64,000 bases of DNA from Theobroma cacao. Lineage: Eukaryota; Streptophyta; Magnoliopsida; Malvales; Malvaceae. The notes beneath the pieces were generated by a model. That model worked only from the letters and a program-made list of their open reading frames with translations. It did not search any database and was not told the origin of the DNA. The stretch lies in the NCBI RefSeq assembly GCF_000208745.1, contig NC_030852.1, positions 26,831,471-26,895,470 of the forward strand. Direction: 5' to 3'. Shown piece by piece: positions 11,509 to 24,300 of this stretch. The position numbers and the translations under genes were made by a program. Position 1 is the first letter of the stretch, and each line of letters starts with the position of its first letter.

Positions 11509-13677
11509 TTATAGTTCATCAAGAGATTTACATATCTTATATGTTTTCTTACCAATTTTACACTCAATGCCGCCGAATTTACTAGTACATATACAATTCT
11601 GTAAAGAACCTCCAAAGCTGGATGTCCTTGTTTCTTCCTTGACCACTTGCTTAAGGGGAACACTAAGGTCTCCCAGTGCCCAAGCCAAGGATATATGAGG
11701 CCGTGGATCCTGTGATCAACGAAATATATGATACATGATCATTGCTCTAAATTTTACAAGTATTTATTAGACTTGGCAATGAATCATAACAACCAAACCT
11801 TATAAAACTCAGGAAGATTGTGAAGCTTGTAAACTTCATTAACACCCTCAATTTGCTTAGTTATCTGAAAATTAATGGCAACCAAGTAAATACCATAACC
11901 TTGGCAACAAAATAACAGTTAAACATAGAGAAGAAAAGGAAAAAGAACTGTGAGATGAGCATGCCAATTTTAGCCTACATACAACAACTATCCTACTCAA
12001 GCAGCTCTTAAATTCTTAATTGTCTGAAAGTGAGAACAGAACAAATCCCCAACTAGTATGACAACCAGAACAACTAAACATGCCGCAGAGTTTTTCTCTC
12101 CAATTTGAAGCAACAATCTCTAAATTTTTATGCCATTTTAAAACTACTACTTCTCACTTTATAATCATAGAAATAAAAATGTATAAAACAATTTTACAGC
12201 ATAGTCAAATACAAAATAATAGATGCAAGCATGCTCCCAAGTGCAGACTCATTGGTCCTCCTGCTCAACAGGTAAATAATAAACTAATAGTAGAATATAA
12301 CATCTTAAAGGGCAACAAATAACTAAAACAGTTATATAACCTGTTATCTCCTGGAATCTAAAACGTGTATTTATACTTGTAAGTAATTACTTATTTACGA
12401 ATGATAATATAAGAGGAATCTATAGTCAAATATCTAACTTAAACTTCCACTTCTCTCCAGAAAAAGTGGAAAGAAAAAGTTTTTGTGTTTCAACATAAGA
12501 TGCATTGCTTGAAAATCTAAGCATATCTATCCAAAATGAAATAGGCAATGATGCTATGGCTTTTTTGCTTTTGTCCTCTTTCTTTATCTCTTTTTTTTTT
12601 TTTTCTCTTGGGATGTCCACGCATCTAAACAATGAATGATCAGACAGCATAAGCATGCTCAATATGTGATGCAATTATCATTGCAGTGAAAAAAGAAAGG
12701 AAATTCAGCACACCTACCTCAGCTAATCCTCCCCTAATAACTTCAAGTGAAAGAAAGGAGCGTGTGTGATCATCATTGACAAAAACATCCCATTTGTTAA
12801 AATCAATCCAATACCTACTTGCAATTAAAGAACAGTTCAAAACCATATCCTGGAAATCAGAAAAGGAGAAAGAAAAAACCATACAAAGATTTTATAAATT
12901 GAAACAGTATATTATCAAAAAAAGAAAAAAAAAGAATAGAACTAGCATAAACTAAAGAACAACATCTAACCGCTTTTGAAACTGAAGCTTCTGGCGAAGT
13001 ATTGTTACTATAGAGTCAATCTGGTGAACTCTAATAGGAACGGTCCTTCCTAGACTTATGTGGAATTCCCTTCCCAAAGCAACTTGTTCAAGTTTATCTT
13101 CCTCTTTACACAGAATATTCAATGGAACATCAATGTCGACAACATGAAGACCGGGCACAAAGGTTGCAACCCTCTTCAAGAACTTACCAATCTCTTTTTT
13201 TGATGTACACGGTATATAAACTGAGATAACACAACCAAAAAACACTCTTTAAGTCTAGCAGCTCAAGGCATTCATCATTAACGAAGAAAAGTAACAATTC
13301 GTTTTAAGAAACAAAGGCACCTGGGATGTAGACGTGCAAAGCATAGTTGCCTTCGACGTGAGGGAAGCTTCTGACTCTACTGGGCTGACCAGTTTGCAGG
13401 TAATCCAGAGACCCTTGCATTGTCAAGAAATAGAAACAAATAGTTGGTGGACAAAAAAAATTAAAAATTAGCAACAGCAAACAATTGGAAGTTGATTGTA
13501 GTTTGAACTACCAAGGGCATTAGGAGGGTCAAGGAGAGAAAGAGGAGGTGGAGGCAGAGGGGAAGATAGTGTCTGCTCTGTTTGGGTTTTCGATTTGGTG
13601 GAAAGAGTTGGTGGAGAGGAGGCTTCGGAGTCTGAGTCGGAGGAGGCCTCTCCGTATGTTGCTCTTAGCGCTTCCAT
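11509..13677 (-). CDS. USB1: U6 snRNA 3'-end phosphodiesterase USB1 (Mpn1)
   Basis: Six exons on the minus strand join in frame: 13677-13512, 13413-13321, 13220-12971, 12814-12718, 11864-11799 and 11709-11509, giving 290 residues. The protein has the two catalytic His-x-Ser tetrapeptides of the 2H phosphoesterase fold: HISLGR near residue 140 and HISLAW near residue 229. USB1 trims and modifies the 3' end of U6 snRNA in the nucleus, protecting it from decay. The N terminus is acidic and proline-rich (SSDSDSEASS, SPLPPPPLSLLDPP), as in other USB1 proteins. Exon 4 was placed so that RYWIDFNKW follows directly; an upstream AG would introduce an early stop. Confidence 0.9.
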
Positions 13678-15335
13678 TTCGAACGCTCGAGATCGCTACT
13701 TTTGCTGCACAGTGGCACGGTGATAAGCTGCGCGACAACTCTTCTGTTTTCGAGGTCCCACGCTACGGTTTGGTTCCTTACAAGATTGCTCCTTTACTGC
13801 GGGAGTATCGTCGGTTAGAGGTCTTAACTAGACAACTCGAAACGCATCCTTCTTTTTATTGTCCTTCGTAGGCGTTGTTTTGGATTTTTTTAAAAAAAAT
13901 ACTTCTAGTGCATAGGATTTTCATTGTGATTTCTTTTATTAAGTTTTGAAATAGAATAGAGATGAAGTTGGGTCAGACCGATCCGAATCGATACGGTACA
14001 AAACTCGAGTTCAACTCGATTAAAAATCTTTTAAGACTCGAACTTGTCTTGAAAAATAATTCAGTTACTTGAGTTAGACTGATTATCATTAATTTATGTT
14101 CAAAATGAAACTTTCACTTGAGTTTGAAATAAAAACTTAAAATAAAATTTTAAAATATATAAATAAATATTAAATTTTATTTACATATATATAATATTAA
14201 AAACATTTAAAAAAAAAAGTTAAAAAGGTAATAGGCTCTTAAACTACTTGGGTGGAGTATTACAAATCTTGAATTTTACTTGGTTTGGATTTTTTTTTAA
14301 TTCAAGTTTGTATATTCTCATTGTGATTTCTTTCTATGTTTTAAATATGAATAAGGGTGTAATTGAGGCGAACCAAGCTAATACAGTACCAATTTCGAGT
14401 CTAATTTGATTAAAAATTTTAAATATGATATTACAAAAAAACTCTTAAACTATTTAAATTCGTAAACATGTAAATAATATTAATACCTAAGTGTAAAATA
14501 TTTAAAATGTTCTTCTTCTTTTATCACTTTTTTTTTCTCTTAAACTGATCGATGACATTTTTTTACATCGATTAATTAGATTCGACAAGAACTCTTTAAA
14601 AGAACGCAAGATCTAACTATGCACCCTAGATCTTGGACTCCCTTGAGGAGCACCGTTGGCTTTAGGGTGGTCGATTGAGAGTTTTTTTTTTAGAAAATAA
14701 TAAAATTTTTTTAAAAAATATAATTTATATAATAATAATTTTTAAAATTAATAAAAAATAAAATTATTTTAAAAATATTATCACATTATTAAATTAATAA
14801 AAATATTGACGATTAATCAATATATTTTATCTTGAATAGATTATCATATCTAAAATGAGTCAATCTACGTTACCAAATAGATTAATCATATTTCAAAGTG
14901 ATAATCCTATCATGTTGTATAATTTGCATAATAAACATTTTATGCTAATTGTAAAAAATTTAATACAATTAATTAGTTATACTGAATTTGTATAATTTCA
15001 TTATCTTTGCAGGAAATGACAGGTAAACATGAATTGGTAAAGACAAGTAACAAACAGTGAAGTGGGCTTTGTTGAACCGTTGGAAGCCCAAATAAGTTAT
15101 ATTTTACATCCATTCAAACATAAGAGGCGAAGCTCAAAAGCTCAAGGCCCATAATTTGAACTTTCCAATTTCAAGAGGGAAAAACCAGAAACGTTCTTCA
15201 AGAATCAAGACGCCACTGCCCGCGACACCAATCCCTCCACCCATCTCGCAACAGTTCTTTTCACCTTCCAGGTTTACCCGTCGAACTATCAATATGTTCT
15301 GAGCTCTCGACCAACTCAGCCATAATCAAAAGCAA
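13678..15335. other. Divergent promoter region of USB1 and SRS2, with degenerate repeats
   Basis: The first 200 bases are GC-richer and are likely USB1 5' UTR and promoter. From about 13960 to 15000 the DNA is AT-rich with repeated words such as GAGTTCAACTCGATTAAAAATC, resembling old dispersed repeats. The last 200 bases are the SRS2 upstream region. No gene is seen. Confidence 0.5.
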
Positions 15336-18300
15336 ATGCCCAAAGAAAATGTTAGTTTCACGCCTCTCTCGCCCGCGAACCAGACTCCGCAGCTGCAAAA
15401 CCCTCGGATTTCTCAGAATTTCAGAGCCACCAAGCCTTTCCTCGTTCGTAAACGGAATCGCGATGACAGATATTTTACCGATCATTTTCCTTGCAGGTAA
15501 TCCATTTTCCGTTAGGTTAGGGTTTCCTGTTTTTTCAATCGCGAGAAAGCTGTGGAAAGAAAATAGGGATTTTATGTCACATGTTCGATAGTTTTCCTGT
15601 TTGTTTGTTGATTGTAAAGCTGAGGTATTTTCTAGTTCTAATTTGAAAATCTTGATGCTCTGTTTTTATAGTGGAGAAAGTTTACGAGAATATCATTGCT
15701 TAGACTTTTACATCTTACTAGCTATTTTCCAAATAACTTAGTCTAATTTAAAAGCAATTCTTCCACATTAGACAAGCGAAGATGTGATGTAACACATCAT
15801 TTTCGCCTTCTTTTTCTTGCTTCACCCCCCATCCTTAGAAAAATCATCAATGTTATAGGTTATGTTTAAAGTTGTTCTGATTCTTTGAACTTGTCCTGCA
15901 GATGTGTTAACAGAAACTTGTGTTTATTCTATTTGTTTTTGTTCCAGATCTAAGGATGGAATTGATAGTGGGTTGCCAGCTTTAATTACTGGCGTCAAGA
16001 GAGTTCCTCTTATGGAGATACCTATGAACACACCATCACCATTTTCTACTGCTGGATCTAAGTCCATAAAGAGTCAAAATGGCGAGTTTTCTAATGTCAG
16101 ACCCATGGCTGGTTCTATGGACACTGAATGCTTATCTGATCCTTTTATAACCCCTACAAAAAAACCAGATTTCTCTAATTTAAGTGATTCTTTCTTGACA
16201 CCTAGCCTTCTAGATGAGGATTTTGATGAATCTATGTTGGAAGAAATCGATGCTATATGTGAGCAGCAGTCTGCAGCAAAAGCAGAAAGGGAGGATCTAA
16301 ATGTCAACATTGACATGAGAGGTCAGCAATATGACTATAGTTGTAGTGATCATATCGCTGCTTCGATTCTCACTACTAATGAGAATGTAAGAGCAGAAAG
16401 TGCAGTAGATACCAGGAATTATTTTGGGTTAAAAGAGGACGATCTAAGCAGTTTGGGGACAGTACAGAGTGGGGGCATGCCCGACGGATATTCAAAATAC
16501 TTGCAATCTTTGAATGATAGACAGCGTGATGCAGCTTGTAGTGATATAAAAATTCCTTTAATGATTACTGCTGGTCCAGGAAGCGGAAAGGTCTCTTCCT
16601 CTCTCAAATTCTCATAATAGACTTACACATTCGCTCATTGAACTTATCTTTACAATAGTTCATTTCTGTTTGTTCATTTATAGTAACAGCTGAACTATCT
16701 TCTTTATTTTAGACTTCCACAATGGTTGGGCGTGTTCTGATGTTGCTTAATGAGGTATTCATTGTTTTTTCTTTGATAACATTTGCTTTGTCTTTCAATT
16801 TGCTCTTTATTTTTTTCCTTTTAATTTCCTTTTGTCAGTTGTCGGTGGAGACATCCCCTGACTTGCCCTTTTTTTCTTCCTTTTAATAACATAAAAAATC
16901 TGACATCTTAGAAGATTCCAAAGATGCCCTAATTTTCTGTCTATCACTACCAGGTTATCCACTATTCTGTTCTTTTGACTAGTTGATTTTTTTTTATCTC
17001 CAATCCTCTAAAACATTGTCAGGGTGTTAGTCCATCAAACATCTTGGCAATGACTTTCACTACAGCTGCAGCTTCTGAAATGAGAGATCGTATTGGTGCA
17101 GTGGCTGGCAAGGCAACGGCTAAAGAACTTACAATTAGCACATTCCATTCATTCTCTTTGCAGCTGTGTCGTTCACATGCAGAGAAGTATGCCTAAGCTT
17201 CTTTAATGTTTTCCAAACTTAATGAGTGCATTTGCTTTTGGATACTCTTTTATCATAAGATAAATAAATCCTCAGTATGTTTTTAATTTCCTTTTTCATG
17301 CATTTTGAAAACCTGATTGAATTTCCAGTTGGTGTTTTTAATGTTTTATAGTATCTGAAAGTGCGAAACTTATAAGCATTGAGCCTCTGAATGATGTCCA
17401 AATATGATGCACTTCAATTATTAAAAAGTCAGTGAAAACCAAGGGCCTGGAAACATGCACAAGTGGTGTGTGAGAGAGAGCTCTTGTCACTGCTTTGTTT
17501 CTCTTTCAGAGGACTACTGGCATCAGAGGCAATGGTTTAGAATGGAAAATAAAATACGTGGTTGAGGCAGAATTGAATTAAATGTAACTCTGTAAATTTT
17601 TTTAACATTTTTTGGTCATATCTGTATCTGACATATGAGAATCTATGTTATAGGTTAGAGCGTACATCAGAGTTTCTAATTTATGGACATGGACAACAAA
17701 GAAGAGCAATCATTGAGGCAGTGCGGTTATTAGAAAATGAAAAGAGTGGACAAAAGGATGATGCTTGCAGGTCAAGCACAACTGAAATTTTAAATGGTGT
17801 GAGACATCCAGAATATTTTAAGGATAAATCAAAGAAATGGCAGAAGTTTGTGACTCAGGTTAGTTATTTGTAAAATATCTGTATGTTCATATTTTAAAAT
17901 TTATCTAATATTTCTGATGCAAAGAGTTTGCTTGCATTGACTATTTGCTTTGGTCTTCTGTCATTTTATTTTCTTGGTGCACTTGGTCGAGGCTAGAGGG
18001 TAATAGGGACTTGAACCTTGGATGTTCACTTTTCATTGGAGGTACCAACCACTAGGGCAAGCCTATTTTGACATCATTTTATCGACTCATCTAGTTTGAC
18101 ATGTTGACTTGCTGTTTTCAACTGCTATACAATTTGTCCTTGTTTGGTAGACTGGAGTTAGCTTAATTTCTTTTGTAGAGAAGGTTGCTGCCCTTTTGCT
18201 CATCACTGGAATAATTTATTCTGTGTCAATGATGCATCTTTTTAGAATCACCAAAACCATGAACTTTGCCCATATTTTATATTTGTTCTTTGCTTTTTTT

Positions 18301-21300
18301 CGTCATGTGGAGCTAGCAAAATGTTTCTTTCTTTTTGTGGAATTTAAACCTTATTATTCGTCATTTCAGGCAAAAGCTTCTGGTAAGACTCCAGAAGAGT
18401 GCCGTAAAATGGGTGATGAAATAGGAGTAAGCTGATAAATGCTGTTTCATAAATTATTTTTCCTAGTTTTGCTTATGTTTGTGTGATTCTTAACTCTACA
18501 TCTGAATCAGGCTGCAGTTCTTGGAAGTTACAGTGACATATTAAGGTCTTGCAATGCTTTAGATTATCATGACTTAATCAGTTGTTCAGTGAAGCTGCTC
18601 ACACAATATCCTGAAGGTTCATGCAATAGAATACATGTAGTCAATTTGTGCAACTATCTTTTTTTATTCATTTGCTGAAAACTTTTTGCTTTTTCCGATT
18701 TTAAGTGTTCAAGGAGTGCCAAGATTCATGGAAAGCCATCATAGTAGATGAATTTCAGGATACCAGTGCAATGCAATACAGTCTGCTGCGGATTCTTGCA
18801 TCCCATAACCACATAACAATTGTTGGTGATGATGACCAGGTTTACCTCTTTATCTTCTATACCTCCATTTTAGGAAGTTGACTCTTTTTTTTTTTTCCTT
18901 CTTTCCCCATTGATGCTCTAAGTTTTACTAAGTTCCTTTCCCAACTATGCTAAGCCAATGGCTTCTATGTTACTTCAGTCAATTTTCAGCTTCAATGGAG
19001 CTGACATTTCTGGTTTTGATTCATTTCGCAAAGATTTTCCAAACTACAAAGAGGTCTGACCACCTGCTCTTCAACACCTATGTATTCTACATCTCATTAC
19101 AGAATGAAGTTTGTTAATTTACATCATTATTGGTTTTGATTCCCATATTTCGCATGCATTAATCATCCAGATAAGACTTATCAGAAACTATCGATCCACC
19201 CGCTGTATCGTTGAGGCTGCATCATGTCTTATACAAAATAATACAAAAAGATGCCTGTCAAAGAATTTTCTTTCTGAAAATTCCTATGGATCTAAGGTAT
19301 GTTAATTGTGCCATTTTCTCCATAACTTTAATGTTTTCCAATTTATGTTTAGTTCATAACCTTTCTTTCTTCTTTGTGGTTTGATTGAAAAAACATAGAT
19401 CACCATCAAGGAATGTTATAACGAGGATGCACAGTGTGCCTTTGTCGTTGACAAGATTTTGGAAACTGCATCTAATGGTACAATTGCTAGTTGCTCCTTT
19501 GGGAAAATTGCAATTCTTTACCGGAGGCAGGTCAAGCTTACTCTCCATAGTTTAAATATGATGAAAGTTTGATTATAGTTTGTAAATATCTACTGAAAAA
19601 TCTTAGCTTCAACTTTTTCTACAGGTCTCGGGAAAAGTTTTTCAAACTACCTTCCGTAACAGGAAAATACCATTTAATCTTCATGGTGTGGCTTTTTACA
19701 GGAAAAAGGTTGCGGGAATTCTTTGAAATTCCTCTTCTATAACATCTATGGTAGTTAATTTGTTCCCAACTTACATGTTGATGAAACACTAATCTCTTGA
19801 CAGGTAGTTAGAGCTATTATTGCTATGCTTAAAACAGCATTGCCTGCTTGTGATGATGGTGCCTATCGTAAAGGATTCAAGGCTTTGCTTCCTTTTGAAA
19901 AAGAGGAAAAGAAGAGGGTACACATTGCAATTGAATGTGTATATGCATATTCTTGTTTTTCAAAAACTCCTTTCTTCAGACTTATGTGCTCAGCATGGTC
20001 CTCTGATATTTGAAAAAATTCCTTCTCATGCTCCCTTTTGCAGGTAATTGAACATGTAGAAAAAATTGCAGCTTGTAGAAAATGCAGCTTCATATCAGCT
20101 GCCAGTGACATCTTTAGTGCAAAGATTTCTGGTACCTTCAAGAGGTTTTCTTATCTATCTTCCTACAATAATTTTTCCTCTTTGTTCTTGTCTGATTAAA
20201 CACTAGAAATCCCTTGTAAAATTAACTTCTTGATCATGATTGCTGGCTGTAGTCTGTTAGGCTGCTTATAATAGTGCTGAGTTTACTTTCTATAAATTAA
20301 AGTCCTGCTGCTATTGTCCTTTCTTCTCAGCAATTTACTGCATTTGGAAAAGATGAAGGACTGACCTAATAGTAGTTAATGAGACCCACATATTGTACAT
20401 TTTTTTTTTTATGGTTTCTGTATATACCAGTCTGAATGCTGGTCCAAAATTTGACACTTGAAATGGAAGTGGGAAAGCATACGTAAGAAAATACCTGAGT
20501 TGGATGAAGTTAATTAGTTTAAAGAAAGTACCCACATATTGATTAGTTGTCTTAGTTAAAAGGGCTATTGCCAATTATTGACATTGGGCTCCTTGAAAGT
20601 CTCTTATTCTCACTCATGTGGGATCAGGTCCTGACCTAACATAATGTTGAATAGTAAGTATTGTTTGGAGCTAGTGACCTTCTGAAATAAAAGTGAGCAA
20701 GTGGCTAGGTGACCTTTTTAAACCTGCATAATTAATACGGAGTAGCTATCAAAACATAGGGTTAGATTTTTGAAAGTTTACTGCTTCAACACGGTTGTTT
20801 AAATAAATGACACAGCCACTTCTTTTGGTGGATTGAGCATGTAGAAAGTTGCTTATCTCTGTGCCTTTTTTTGTCCAATAGACTGCCTGTCTAATCTCTC
20901 CTGAACATACTTAAACATGATTTCTACAATTGATCACAGAAGTCAACTTACACAAGGTCGTAAAGTGCTACTGACACTGGAAATGATATCAAAACTTGTT
21001 CAGAGGGTAAGTTATCAGTTATATTGTGTCAATTACTTGGATATTTCATCAATATTTATTCCCATTATTAGAAGAAAAACCAAATTTTAAGTATGTGGTG
21101 AAAATAAAGGCAAAATGAACTGCATCTTGTGGTCATTTGTGACCTGTGGAAGACACCTTTCGTTTCCAACCTGTTTGATGTTTTTCTCTGCTAGACTCAA
21201 GTGCTTCTTCAGAGACAAAGTTTGATACTAGCTATGCTTTGTTCTAAGTCAGATAATAGACTCACATGCTTCTTCAAAGACAAAGTTAGATACCAGTCAA

Positions 21301-24300
21301 AACTTACTTTTCGGGGAAGTTCATATTAGTTATTGTCATTTTGCAGGAACAATCAATTTCAGCAGTCATAACTTCAGTATCAAACATGATACCTCAGGTT
21401 TGCTCATGTGCTTCCTGTCTTTAAACTTTTACAAGTAAATTGGCATAAGATTATTACGCTATTTTTCTAAAAGATATTGTTGCTAAATTAAATTACATTG
21501 TCATCAACTGAATATTGATAAATGCTTTCTTTCCCTCCGCTTATATTACAACAGACATATCCAAGCTTCTGCTCATTCAAAATTTCCAGTTTTCATCCTC
21601 TATCAAATTAGTTTAAGGTTCTCAATGCTTTCACAATCTCTCTTTATGATCTATTGCTAATCAGCTTGCTCTTTTGACCTTTAATCGAATTCCTCTTATC
21701 ATTTTTTTCAGGCTCTCTGTGCCATTGTTGATTTTATTTAATTTGTAAAAGAGAATTATACCTCTGAAGAGTGTGATATATGCTAAAATGAGATGGCTTT
21801 CTCTTTAATGTGTCATTGCCATTTCATGGTTCTGTTTATACTGACATTTCAATCATCTACTGATTTGGTCATAACTTTCAGAAATATCTTCTTGAACAAC
21901 GAGCAGTTATAGACGTTGATGGAGGAAAATTGCTTAATGAGGACAATGATGTCAGATCTGTAAGTTACGAGTTTCCACGCTGATGCTGCAACTTATATTG
22001 AAGTTTTTATTTGTTAGGATATTTAATCTGTATTTGTTGTTAGACCAGGACAAACCCTTATTTACATTTTGTTTTTCTTTTTGTTCAGGCTGTTTTTTAC
22101 TGTTATTTTTCTTATTCATATGGTGATTACATGACAGTAGAGTTAATTGTCTATATGTGACTCTGGCCCTCTGGTTGGATAAAATCTGAAGATAGTGCTG
22201 GTTTACTTTAATTGTTTTTGTTGCATCTGCTGGTACAGAGTTCAGTATTTAGAATCTTATTCACCTTAAAGTCATTTATGCAGTCACCAAGCTGCACATC
22301 TGTTCAGCTTGTAACTTATCTCTAATAATTTCCACCAACTTTCTTCTTTCAAAAGCTAAATTTACATCCATTGATGAAGTTCTATGATCAATTCAAAGAA
22401 TACATATTTCATTGGTCCACCTTGCAGGTTCTTCAGTACCTACTAGATGATGTTTCTGATTTCCTGTCTACCCAATTTACTGACAGAGAAGAGAACAGAG
22501 AGACTGGAGAGGAAAAAGGCTGTGTCAGTGTACTAAATTTTTTCATTGACTACATAACTGAGCGTGAGAGAGAAAATTTTCGTTCTCGAAGGCATGACAA
22601 TGAAAATTCTGTTACCTTGACTACCATTCATCAGGTTGTCTATCTCCTCAGCAAACATTCTTCTTATTTGTTTTGAGGATTCTCATATTAATGTCCTTCT
22701 GGAGTTGGTGAATATACTTTTCTGAACTTTCTCTTTAACTTACTATTGTGTTTGCAGTCGAAAGGCTTGGAATGGGACATGGTCTTCATAGTAAAGGTAT
22801 ATTCCTATCTTAATTTGTTAATGCTAGTTGAACCCTTACGGAAACAACTGCTACAATTATTCTATTCAAAATGAAATCACGTGAAAATTTATGACATTAC
22901 CTTCACTGATTCCTTTCAATTATCATTATTTATATCTAATAGATGATGCTGTAATACAGGCAAATGAAACAGAGATTCCTTTGATACATGAATTCAATGG
23001 TGCTGCAACTGAAAATGGGACATCGATAGAGGTATGCTTTTCCCAGGCTTAAAAGTTGACAATTCATTCTACTATGTTAATGTTTTAATCATGATGCTTA
23101 CTAATTTGCAATCAAATATATTTAGGAGGAAAGACGCCTGTTATATGTGGCAATGACCCGTGCTCGTCAAAAACTTTTCGTTCTGTATGTTACAATGGAT
23201 TCAAATTGGCAGGTTTGAACTATTTGAAGCTTTAGCAATATGGCGTTTACTTTTGTCAATTTGGAGGTAACATTGTGGCAACTGCAGATGCTTCAACCTT
23301 CACGGTTTCTTAAAGAAATCCCAGATCATCTTCTAGAAAGTCAGGTAGTTATAGCTAATTGAGAAGTTACATAGATTATTATCTCAATAATCTGTTGGCT
23401 CAGCCCTCTGATGTTGCTGCTCCTTCTATATGGCATATTAGTTCATTTGCATCACAGAAGTGCATAATATACATCAGGTATCAAAGTGATTATTTATTGT
23501 ACAAATTTAAAATTGTCTGTCATCTTCATGGAATTTCAAAAAAAAAAAATATGAAAATGCATTAAATTATTTATTTCAACTCTCAAAATATTTTAACCTA
23601 CATCTCTCATTTGTGTGCTGTTAGAATCGTTATCTAGATTTGTAATTCCTGAGTTTGTGTGAACCATTATCTAGATTGTGCAATACTTGAGTTTGCTAAC
23701 ACATTCTTTCTTGTGTGAAAGTATTGATTCCCTTTACTGGTAAGATAATTTGCTGCATGACAAATTTCTGGAATGGGTGTTTTGGATGTCATTTGTGCAA
23801 TGGGTGCTGGTAAAATAGTTGATGGGTGGATTTACAGGCTGCTGTCATTTTCTGGCGGATCAAAGTCTGAGTCGTGGTGCATGCTTTGTGTGGTTTTTGC
23901 TGAGATATACTTTATCATAGTGAAATGACCTGTTGATGACTTAAGAACTCTTTTTGGCTAAGTATATGTTTTTGGTGAAATGTTTCTGTTATAGATTGGA
24001 ACTGTACAGGGTGGGCTTTCATTTTGTAAGAGAGGGTTCAGGCAATGGTTGTATAGGGTGGGTGGTTTTTATGGGTCAAACTCTGTTTTTCCTATGTAAG
24101 GCTACAAACTTATGTAACCCCATTGAATCATTGAATCAATGAAATAGTTCATGGCTTAGCGAAAAAAAAAAAAAAACATTAGCTTTTCTTATAAGTTCCA
24201 TTTTTCTTTGGATGGCATGTACTTCTCAGTATAACCTCTTAAAGCATTGAGTGATACATAGCTAAATACGGATTAAGTAGGCATTGGAACTTGCACTTTC

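Noticed and set aside
13548..13871. Plus-strand open frame antisense to USB1 exon 1 and its promoter
   Set aside because: It overlaps the supported USB1 first exon on the other strand, matches no family and has no partner exons.
15349..15591. ATG at 15349 as the helicase start
   Set aside because: That frame runs past the donor at 15496 without joining exon 2 in frame; ATG 15336 does join and gives the expected N terminus.
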